From: Clostridia bacterium
Lineage (GTDB): Bacteria; Bacillota; Clostridia; Oscillospirales; Butyricicoccaceae
Assembly: GCA_017396925.1 (NCBI GenBank)
Contig: JAFQKM010000097.1
Coordinates: 1 to 5,155 of the forward strand
Length of the DNA stretch: 5,155 bases
Direction of reading: 5' to 3'
Part shown: piece after piece, positions 1-4,995 of the stretch
Layout of the letters: each line of letters opens with the position of its first letter
Position numbering within the stretch: the stretch's first letter is position 1
Notes under the pieces: model-generated
Told to the model about the DNA's origin: nothing
What the model saw: the letters and a program-made list of their open reading frames with translations, nothing else
Database searches by the model: none
Made by a program: the position numbers and the translations under genes

Positions 1-1277
1 ACACCTGGTTCAGTTCCGGCATGTGGCCCTTCTCCACCCTGGGCTGGCCCGAGCAGACCGAAGAACTCAAGTATTTCTACCCCACCAGCGTGCTTTGCAC
101 CGGCTATGACATCATCTTCTTCTGGGTTGCCCGTATGATCTTCTCCGGCATGGAGAACATGAAGGCCAAGCCCTTCTCGGATGTCTTTATCCACGGTATC
201 ATCCGCGACAACCAGGGCCGCAAGATGTCAAAGTCGCTGGGCAACGGCGTCGATCCTCTGGAGATCATCAACCAGTATGGCGCCGACGCTCTGCGCTTCA
301 CACTGGTCACCGGCATCGGCCCCGGCAACGACGCCCGCTTCTACACCGAGCGCGTCGAGGCCAACCGCAACTTTGCCAATAAGATCTGGAATGCTTCCCG
401 CTTCGTCCTGATGAACCTCTCGGTCGAGGAGAACAAGCTGCCCGACGAGCTGACCATCGAGGATAAGTGGATCCTGACCCGCTACAACCAGCTGGTCAAG
501 GAAGTCACCGAAAACATCGATAAGTACGAGCTGGGCATCGCTGCCGACAAGCTCTACAGCTTCATCTGGGACAACTTCTGCGACTGGTTCATCGAGCTGT
601 CCAAGATCCGCCTGAACGACAAGGAAAATGTCAAGGCCAACGAGAACGCCCAGCGCGTCCTCATCCATGTCCTGTCGGGCACCATGCAGCTGCTGCATCC
701 TTTCATGCCCTTCATCACCGAGTCGGTCTGGCAGGCACTGCCCCACAACGGCGCTTCCATCATGGTCTCCGAGTGGCCCAAGGTCGACGAGAGCCTGATC
801 TTCGAGGAAGAGGCCCGTCAGATGGAGCAGATCATGGAAGCCATCCGCGCCATCCGTAACCGCCGCGCAGAGATGAATGTACCGCCCTCGAAGAAGGCCG
901 AGCTGATCATTGCCACCCAGCATGCCGAGATGTTCGGCGCTGCCGAGTTCTTCTTCAAGAAGCTGGCTTCGGCCGGCGAGGTCAAGGTTCAGGCCGAGGC
1001 GCCTGCCGACGCCGCATCGATGGTTTCGGTCGTCACCTCCACCGCCCAGCTCTATATGCCCATGAGCGACCTGGTCGACCTGGAGAAGGAACTGGCCCGC
1101 CTCAACAAGGAAAAGGACAATGTCCTGGGTCAGATCGCCCGCATCGAAGGCAAGCTGAACAACCCCGGCTTTGTATCCAAGGCCCCCGAGGCTGTTGTCA
1201 ACGCCGAGCGCACAAAGCTCGAGAGCCTCAAGGAGCACCTCAGCAAGCTGGAAGTTTCCATCGGTAATATCAGATGA
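1..1277 (+). CDS. valS: Valine--tRNA ligase (ValRS), C-terminal half, 5' truncated by the window edge
   Basis: This cytoplasmic class I aminoacyl-tRNA synthetase attaches valine to tRNA-Val using ATP. The reading frame is open from base 3 and begins T-W-F-S-S-G, so the Met at 21 is internal and not the start. Numbering from that Met, the W-P-F-S-T-L-G-W-P block typical of ValRS is at residues 2-10 and the catalytic KMSKS loop is at 68-72 (nt 222-236), followed by G-N-G-V-D-P. The helical anticodon-binding domain spans about 145-290 and includes L-H-P-F-M-P-F at 225-231. The C-terminal coiled-coil arm, diagnostic of ValRS over IleRS or LeuRS, spans about 350-418 and contains N-P-G-F-V at 381-385. 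The HIGH motif and CP1 editing domain lie outside the window; family members are about 880 residues, so roughly half is visible. The stop TGA at 1275-1277 overlaps the folC start. The visible part shows no frameshift. Confidence 0.97.
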   Translation, partial: TWFSSGMWPFSTLGWPEQTEELKYFYPTSVLCTGYDIIFFWVARMIFSGMENMKAKPFSDVFIHGIIRDNQGRKMSKSLGNGVDPLEIINQYGADALRFTLVTGIGPGNDARFYTERVEANRNFANKIWNASRFVLMNLSVEENKLPDELTIEDKWILTRYNQLVKEVTENIDKYELGIAADKLYSFIWDNFCDWFIELSKIRLNDKENVKANENAQRVLIHVLSGTMQLLHPFMPFITESVWQALPHNGASIMVSEWPKVDESLIFEEEARQMEQIMEAIRAIRNRRAEMNVPPSKKAELIIATQHAEMFGAAEFFFKKLASAGEVKVQAEAPADAASMVSVVTSTAQLYMPMSDLVDLEKELARLNKEKDNVLGQIARIEGKLNNPGFVSKAPEAVVNAERTKLESLKEHLSKLEVSIGNIR

Positions 1278-2554
1278 TGACCTATGATGAGGCGTTGGGC
1301 TTTATCCATGGAGCCACCCGCGTCGGCGCCCGCGATGGATTTGCACGCATGGAGCGCATCCTAGAGATCATCGGTAATCCCCATCACAAGCTGAAGTTTG
1401 TTCATGTGGCCGGTACCAACGGCAAGGGCAGTACCGCCACCATGACCGCCAATATCCTGACCAGAGCAGGCTATAAAACCGGCCTGTTTGTGTCGCCCTA
1501 TGTCGTCGATTTCCGCGAACGCATCCAGCTCAACGGTCAGCTCATCCCCAAGGACGAGCTGGCCCGGGCTGTGACCGAGCTGCAGCCTGCCTTTGCACAG
1601 GTCAAGCAGGAGATCGCCGAATGCACCGAGTTTGAAACCGTCACGGTCATTGCCCTCTATTGGTATGCACAGCAGGGCTGCGATTACGTCGTTCTGGAAG
1701 CCGGTATCGGCGGCAGAAACGACAAGACCAACGTCATCCCCGCACCGGTCGTTGCCGTGCTGACCAGCATTTCCTTCGACCATGTCCAGATCCTGGGCGA
1801 TACGCTGGAGGCCATTGCCTCCAACAAGGCCGGCATCATCAAGCCGGGCAGCCGTGCCGCTCTCTACTGCGACCTGCCCGAAGAGGCCAGAGCCGCCATT
1901 CTGGCCCATTGCGCCGAGACCGGCGTACAGCCCAATATTCCCGACCTGACAAGTCTGCAGATCGGGCAGATCGGCGGCACCGGTTCCGACTTCACCTATA
2001 AGGGCAGAAGCTACCATGTACCGCTGATCGGCCGCCACCAGATCTATAACGCACTGACCGTACTGGCCGTCTGTGAAGAACTGGAAAAGGCCGGCGCCGT
2101 ATTGCCCTACGAGGTCATCCGCGACGCCATCCGCGACACCCGTTTTGTCGGCCGCTGCGAAGTGCTGCGCGAAGATCCCCTCTGCATCATCGACGGCGCC
2201 CACAACATCGACGGTGCTCAGGCCCTCTGCCGTGTCCTCGACGAGGTTATGGCCGGCAGAAAGATCACGCTGGTCATGGGCATGCTGGGAGACAAGGACT
2301 TTGTCGAGTCGATCACCATGCTGGCTTCCCGTGCAAGCCGCTTCATTGCCGTTACCCCCGACAGCTACCGCAGCCTGCCGGCCGAAAGAACGGCCGAGAT
2401 CGCAGGCAAGGTCTGCAGGGATGTCACCGTCATCGGCAAGCCTGCCGAAGCCGCCATGCATGCGCTGAAGACCGCCGAAAAGGACGAAGTCATCATCGCC
2501 TGCGGTTCGCTGTATATGATCGGCGAAGTCAAGGAAGCGCTGCTGGCCGAATAA
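1274..2554 (+). CDS. folC: Bifunctional folylpolyglutamate synthase / dihydrofolate synthase
   Basis: FolC is a Mur-ligase-like ATP-dependent amide ligase. It adds glutamate to dihydropteroate and/or extends the glutamate tail of reduced folates in the cytoplasm. The 426-residue length is normal for the family. Visible motifs are the P-loop G-T-N-G-K-G-S at 47-53, F-V-S-P-Y at 72-76, the E-A-G-I-G-G-R-N-D block at 142-150, S-F-D-H at 167-170, N-K-A-G-I-I-K at 184-190, G-R-H-Q-x-x-N-A at 253-260, D-G-A-H-N at 307-311 and a C-terminal G-S-L-Y at 411-414. The start overlaps the valS stop as ATGA. A second ATG directly follows at 1277, and M-T-Y-D-E-A-L from there resembles usual FolC N-termini equally well, so the start is uncertain by one codon. 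No clear Shine-Dalgarno precedes either ATG, so translation is probably coupled to valS. Whether both activities are present cannot be decided from sequence. Confidence 0.96.
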   Translation: MMTYDEALGFIHGATRVGARDGFARMERILEIIGNPHHKLKFVHVAGTNGKGSTATMTANILTRAGYKTGLFVSPYVVDFRERIQLNGQLIPKDELARAVTELQPAFAQVKQEIAECTEFETVTVIALYWYAQQGCDYVVLEAGIGGRNDKTNVIPAPVVAVLTSISFDHVQILGDTLEAIASNKAGIIKPGSRAALYCDLPEEARAAILAHCAETGVQPNIPDLTSLQIGQIGGTGSDFTYKGRSYHVPLIGRHQIYNALTVLAVCEELEKAGAVLPYEVIRDAIRDTRFVGRCEVLREDPLCIIDGAHNIDGAQALCRVLDEVMAGRKITLVMGMLGDKDFVESITMLASRASRFIAVTPDSYRSLPAERTAEIAGKVCRDVTVIGKPAEAAMHALKTAEKDEVIIACGSLYMIGEVKEALLAE

Positions 2555-2578
2555 AAATCCGGCACGCGACAAAGCTCG

Positions 2579-2608
2579 GCAGAAAATCAGAACAGCTTAT
2601 ATTACAAT
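2579..2608 (+). promoter_or_regulatory. Candidate promoter for the spoIIA operon
   Basis: TACAAT at 2603-2608 matches the sigma-A -10 consensus at five of six bases, but there is no good -35 at 16-18 nt. As a sigma-H alternative, GCAGAAAAT at 2579-2587 matches the RnAGGAwWW -35 pattern with one mismatch, 14 nt before a weak -10 (TTACAAT). In Bacillus the spoIIA operon is read by sigma-H, which makes this reading attractive, but the -10 lacks the expected GAAT. Initiation near 2615 would fall inside the 5' arm of the folC terminator. This is a weak call from pattern alone. Confidence 0.25.
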
Positions 2609-2640
2609 AGCCTCGGATCGAATTCCGAGGCTATTTTTTT
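2606..2640 (+). terminator. Intrinsic terminator of the valS-folC unit
   Basis: A perfect 12-bp stem pairs 2606-2617 with 2624-2635 around a 6-nt loop. It is followed by an uninterrupted T-run continuing to 2640. It lies 51 nt after the folC stop and ends only 19 nt before the spoIIAA start codon, so it should insulate the sporulation operon from housekeeping read-through. Confidence 0.92.
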
Positions 2641-2648
2641 ATTCCACC

Positions 2649-2654
2649 GAGGTG
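2649..2654 (+). promoter_or_regulatory. Ribosome binding site of spoIIAA
   Basis: GAGGTG sits 5 nt before the ATG at 2660 and supports that start. It begins only 8 nt after the terminator T-run, so the usable leader between terminator and gene is very short. Confidence 0.75.
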
Positions 2655-2659
2655 CATTT

Positions 2660-2980
2660 ATGAAAATCAATTATACACTGACCGGCGGTATTCTCATTCT
2701 GAAGCCCGAAGGGGAGCTGGATCACCACTGTGCCATGGAGGATCTGGGGCGCATGAAAGAGCTGGTCGACGTCATGCTGCCGCCCAATGTGCTGCTCGAC
2801 CTGCGGGACATGCCCTTTACCGACAGTTCGGGCATTGCCGTACTGATGGGGCTCTACCGCACGGTCACCGGCTTCGGCAGCCGTTTTGCCGTCGCCAATA
2901 CCCGGCCGCAGCCCATGAAGGTCTTTAAAGCCGCAGGGCTCGACCGCATTTTATCCTTCAAAGAGGAGGTACATATCTGA
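2660..2980 (+). CDS. spoIIAA: Anti-sigma-F factor antagonist SpoIIAA (STAS domain)
   Basis: SpoIIAA is the anti-anti-sigma factor of the forespore switch. Its unphosphorylated form binds SpoIIAB and releases sigma-F, SpoIIAB inactivates it by phosphorylating a serine, and the SpoIIE phosphatase reactivates it. The whole 106-residue protein is one STAS domain. The G-E-L-D-H-H signature at 18-23 is shared with Bacillus SpoIIAA. D-S-S-G at 55-58 contains the phosphoacceptor; by alignment S57 corresponds to B. subtilis Ser58. The protein is slightly shorter than the roughly 117-residue Bacillus one, lacking only a C-terminal tail. The start is supported by GAGGTG 5 nt upstream. Its stop overlaps the spoIIAB start by one base (TGATG), so it is first in a tight three-gene operon. 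The position before spoIIAB and sigF rules out a generic RsbV-type regulator. Confidence 0.96.
   Translation: MKINYTLTGGILILKPEGELDHHCAMEDLGRMKELVDVMLPPNVLLDLRDMPFTDSSGIAVLMGLYRTVTGFGSRFAVANTRPQPMKVFKAAGLDRILSFKEEVHI
2964..2970 (+). promoter_or_regulatory. Strong ribosome binding site of spoIIAB
   Basis: AGGAGGT lies within the last codons of spoIIAA, 9 nt before the spoIIAB ATG at 2980. It is the best Shine-Dalgarno in the operon, so SpoIIAB can be initiated efficiently as well as by coupling across the TGATG junction. Confidence 0.85.
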
Positions 2981-3429
2981 TGGCTGTCAAATATACCGAG
3001 GTCAATCGTTTCACCGTCAAGTTTCCGTCCAAAAGCGCCAACGAGGGTTTTGCCCGCGCTGCCGTTGCTGCCTTTATCGCCCAGCTGGACCCCACCCTCG
3101 ATGAATTGGGGGATGTCAGAACGGCTGTGTCGGAAGCGGTGACCAATGCCATCGTCCATGGCTACAAAGATGCCATCGGCGATATCACCATGACGGTCAA
3201 GCTGCTGGAGCCCGATACCGTCGAGATCGTTGTTGCCGACCGCGGATGCGGCATTCCGGACATCTCCCGGGCCCGCGAGCCGCTCTTTACCACCGGCGGC
3301 GCCGAGCGTTCGGGCATGGGCTTTACCATTATGGAGAGCTTTATGGACAGCCTGCGGATCCGTTCGGCGCCGGGAAAGGGGACAAGCGTCACCATGCGCA
3401 AGCGGCTTAATACCCGGCGGTATCGATGA
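2980..3429 (+). CDS. spoIIAB: Anti-sigma-F factor / serine protein kinase SpoIIAB
   Basis: SpoIIAB is a GHKL-fold ATPase that acts as a dimer. It holds sigma-F inactive in the predivisional and mother cell and phosphorylates SpoIIAA. At 149 residues it is the usual length. The N-box S-E-A-V-T-N-A-I-V-H-G-Y at 51-62 carries E52 and N56, equivalent to the B. subtilis catalytic Glu46 and Mg-binding Asn50. The G1 box D-R-G-C-G is at 87-91, the ATP-lid region R-E-P-L-F-T-T at 99-105 and the glycine-rich box R-S-G-M-G-F-T-I-M at 110-118. R26 in N-E-G-F-A-R corresponds to B. subtilis Arg20, implicated in sigma-F contact, and A-F-I-A-Q-L-D-P-T at 31-39 is close to identical to Bacillus. It is flanked by spoIIAA (1-nt overlap) and sigF (4-nt overlap). 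No catalytic residue appears to be missing, so a functional switch is expected. Confidence 0.97.
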   Translation: MAVKYTEVNRFTVKFPSKSANEGFARAAVAAFIAQLDPTLDELGDVRTAVSEAVTNAIVHGYKDAIGDITMTVKLLEPDTVEIVVADRGCGIPDISRAREPLFTTGGAERSGMGFTIMESFMDSLRIRSAPGKGTSVTMRKRLNTRRYR

Positions 3430-4094
3430 CGGCTGCCGAACGGGATGCCCTGGCCCTGCAGCACAGCCCGCTGGTCGCCGCGATCGCACGCCGCTTTCTG
3501 GGCAGAGGGGTCGAGTATGACGATCTCTGCCAGCTGGGTATGATCGGCCTGCTTAAGGCCATCGATGGCTATGACGCCGGTTTCGGCACACAGTTTTCCA
3601 CCTATGCCGTCCCCAAGATCATGGGGGAGATCCGGCGCTTTCTTCGGGACGACGGTACGGTCAAGGTCAGCCGCACCCTGCGGGAACGGGCCGTGCTGGT
3701 CCGTCGGGCCGAAGAAGAGTTTGAAAAGGCCAACGGCCGCCCGCCGGGGATCTCCGAGCTGGCTGTGCTGACCGGGCTGGAACCCGAAATGATCGCCGAA
3801 TGCACGGGGGCTGCCTGTTCGGTTCTGTCGCTCGATGCGCCGCTGGGTGAGATGGGGGAAGGCAGCCTGCTGGACCTGCAGAGCGATCCTTACGGCGAAG
3901 AGCGGCTGCTGGAACATCTTTCCCTTCGGGAGGCCGTCGGCCGTCTGGAGCCGCTGGAGCGCCGTCTGGTGGCGCTGCGGTTCGACCACGACCTGACCCA
4001 GCAGAAAAAAGCCGATCTTCTGGGGCTGACTCAGGTGCGGGTCTCGCGCATGGAAAAGAAAATCATCGGCAAGCTGCGCCGGATGCTGAAATAA
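3426..4094 (+). CDS. sigF: RNA polymerase sporulation sigma factor sigma-F (SpoIIAC)
   Basis: Sigma-F is the first forespore-specific sigma factor, kept inactive by SpoIIAB. The 222-residue protein shows region 2 at about 15-75 (D-D-L-C-Q-L-G at 32-38, F-S-T-Y-A-V-P at 57-63, G-E-I-R-R-F-L-R-D-D at 67-76) and the junction G-T-V-K-V-S-R at 77-83. Region 3 covers about 84-145, and region 4 about 160-222 with a helix-turn-helix ending V-S-R-M-E-K-K at 206-212. The segment around 57-83 is almost identical to Bacillus sigma-F, which favours sigma-F over sigma-G or sigma-B. The ATG overlaps the spoIIAB stop (ATGA), and an in-frame TAA at 3408-3410 excludes any meaningful upstream extension. The protein is therefore about 30 residues shorter at its N-terminus than the 255-residue Bacillus form. 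Only a weak Shine-Dalgarno (GGCGG, 3416-3420) precedes it, so coupling is likely. In region 4 the usual E-V-A of the recognition motif reads K-K-A at 194-196. Confidence 0.95.
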   Translation: MTAAERDALALQHSPLVAAIARRFLGRGVEYDDLCQLGMIGLLKAIDGYDAGFGTQFSTYAVPKIMGEIRRFLRDDGTVKVSRTLRERAVLVRRAEEEFEKANGRPPGISELAVLTGLEPEMIAECTGAACSVLSLDAPLGEMGEGSLLDLQSDPYGEERLLEHLSLREAVGRLEPLERRLVALRFDHDLTQQKKADLLGLTQVRVSRMEKKIIGKLRRMLK

Positions 4095-4098
4095 AAAG

Positions 4099-4139
4099 AA
4101 CGCCCCGGGAACCGTTCGGATCCTCGGGGCGTTTGGTTT
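4099..4139. terminator. Shared bidirectional terminator between sigF and the convergent membrane-protein gene
   Basis: AACGCCCCG (4099-4107) pairs perfectly with CGGGGCGTT (4125-4133). The stem extends three pairs (4108-4110 with 4121-4123) past a single bulged T at 4124, around a 10-nt loop. On the + strand a T-rich tail follows (TTTGGTTTA). On the - strand the complement of AAAAAG at 4093-4098 gives an even better U-tract. It starts 4 nt after the sigF stop and lies 4 nt after the stop of the opposing gene. Confidence 0.85.
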
Positions 4140-4881
4140 ATACTTTTGTGGTTTTCTTTGCCTTGCGGCGGTCGGCGATCACCCAGGGGGTGTACAGAAC
4201 AACGAGAATGATCGAGATCAGAATGGGAATACCGATCAGATGATTGCCGAAAAGCTGCTCGAAGACAAGCAGGGGATTGCCCGGCTCGGCATAGCGCAGA
4301 AACATGAAATTGGTGCCGCAGAAGTGGTTGACGATGATGGCCGGAATACCGCTGAGCACCAGCAGGCCCAGAATCTTGGGGATCTGCCGCAGACGCGGAT
4401 GCACTTCGCCGCCGGCCACCAGCATGAGCGGATAGAGCACCAGCTCGGCATGGACGGTAAAGCTGTGGATATGCATGCCGCACAGCAGGGGCAGTTCGTT
4501 CCATGTGGGGAAGAGCAGGGCGGCGATGGCGCCGGGCACACAGACGGTATAGAGGAAGGCGCCGACGTTTTCGTTGGGGCGGAGGGCATGCCACAGAACG
4601 ACGAAGATGTTGATGCTGCACAGGTGCAGAGGCAGATATTCTTCATAATAGTTGCCCTGGCTCATCAGCAGCCACATCTTGAAGATCTCGTTGCCGACCG
4701 TCAGGCCGGCCAGAATATACCGCATCTTCCGTCGGCTGTCGGGGTCAAGTCGACGGTACAGCAGGCAGCCCAGCAGGACAGTCAGCGCAATGGCCGCCAG
4801 CCATGTCAGATGCAGGGGGCTGTAATGTGCCCAGCCGATGCCGTCGGGGATGGTTTCAACACAGTCGAAAAAATATTGCAT
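4138..4881 (-). CDS. YwaF/TIGR02206-type integral membrane protein of unknown function
   Basis: This is a polytopic membrane protein of 247 residues with about seven hydrophobic helices, at roughly 23-41, 54-73, 83-101, 106-124, 141-156, 167-185 and 216-234. A basic cytoplasmic-looking tail (R-R-K-A-K-K) ends it. From memory it resembles the YwaF / TIGR02206 family of Firmicutes and spirochaetes, through Y-L-P-L-H-L-C-S-I at 82-90, a His-rich M-H-I-H-S-F at 136-141 with H144, and N-H-F-C-G-T-N-F-M-F at 185-194. No biochemical role is established that I know of. The family may be distantly related to eukaryotic TMEM164, a reported Cys/His acyltransferase, but that link is inference. The start is supported by GGTGATCC one base upstream and a TATAAT about 35 nt upstream. 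It converges on sigF, shares its terminator and appears monocistronic. Family recognition is good, function unknown. Confidence 0.85.
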   Translation of the reverse strand: MQYFFDCVETIPDGIGWAHYSPLHLTWLAAIALTVLLGCLLYRRLDPDSRRKMRYILAGLTVGNEIFKMWLLMSQGNYYEEYLPLHLCSINIFVVLWHALRPNENVGAFLYTVCVPGAIAALLFPTWNELPLLCGMHIHSFTVHAELVLYPLMLVAGGEVHPRLRQIPKILGLLVLSGIPAIIVNHFCGTNFMFLRYAEPGNPLLVFEQLFGNHLIGIPILISIILVVLYTPWVIADRRKAKKTTKV

Positions 4882-4882
4882 A

Positions 4883-4890
4883 GGATCACC
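4883..4890 (-). promoter_or_regulatory. Ribosome binding site of the YwaF-type gene, shifted toward the start codon
   Basis: On the - strand GGTGATCC ends one base before the ATG. It is complementary over 8 nt to the GGATCACC segment of the 16S rRNA 3' end, the portion just 5' of the classical CCTCC core. Aligned to the full AGGAGGTGATCC complement, it places the core about 7 nt from the start, which is normal geometry without the usual AGGAGG. Confidence 0.65.
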
Positions 4891-4915
4891 GTTGTTTAAA
4901 AGTTTTGACAGACTA

Positions 4916-4921
4916 ATTATA
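4916..4921 (-). promoter_or_regulatory. Candidate -10 element (TATAAT) for the YwaF-type gene
   Basis: A perfect TATAAT reads on the - strand, 34 nt before the ATG, predicting a leader of roughly 28 nt. No convincing -35 hexamer lies 16-18 nt upstream (the 17-nt position reads TAGCTT). The spacer contains the 8-bp palindrome GGCCGGCC at 4927-4934, which could be an operator or a chance GC-rich word. Confidence 0.45.
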
Positions 4922-4954
4922 TGCCTGGCCGGCCCAAAAAGCTACAGAAAAATC

Positions 4955-4992
4955 AAAAACCACCGCAGTTTTTTTCATCTGCGGTGGTTTTT
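4955..4992 (-). terminator. Intrinsic terminator of the gene entering from the right edge
   Basis: A perfect 14-bp stem pairs 4955-4968 with 4979-4992 around a T-rich 10-nt loop. Read on the - strand it begins 3 nt after the stop of the edge gene and ends in TTTTTGATTTTT. It separates that gene from the YwaF-type gene, so the two same-strand genes are probably separate transcripts. The A/T ends of the stem would also give it some activity on the + strand. Confidence 0.88.
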
Positions 4993-4995
4993 GCA

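Noticed and set aside
228..1238. 336-codon open frame antisense to valS
   Set aside because: It is a shadow of the valS reading frame with skewed Leu/Gly/Asp composition and no recognisable motif.
1361..2572. 403-codon open frame antisense to folC
   Set aside because: It mirrors folC codon bias in a GC-rich genome, is low-complexity (rich in Gly, Asp, Gln), shows no family motif, and opposes an unmistakable gene.
2617..2623. ATCGAAT as a sigma-H -10 element (RnnGAAT) before spoIIAA
   Set aside because: It is in the terminator loop, and no AGGA-type -35 occurs at the required distance upstream.
3162..3989. 275-codon open frame antisense to spoIIAB and sigF
   Set aside because: It spans two well-identified overlapping genes and has no domain-like features, so it is a codon-bias artefact.
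2660..4094. Reading the operon as an rsbV-rsbW-sigB stress module
   Set aside because: The G-E-L-D-H-H signature in SpoIIAA, the SpoIIAB-specific segments and the near-identity of sigma region 2.4 to Bacillus sigma-F all favour the sporulation module.
4240..4899. 219-codon open frame on the + strand opposite the YwaF-type gene
   Set aside because: The - strand product has clear membrane helices, family motifs, a promoter and a ribosome site. The + strand product is Gln/Gly/Asp-rich without motifs and lacks a good ribosome site.
4905..4910. Perfect TTGACA on the + strand, a possible -35 box
   Set aside because: The sequence 17 nt downstream is GCCGGC, not a -10, and no + strand gene follows. 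It lies in the leader of the - strand gene.
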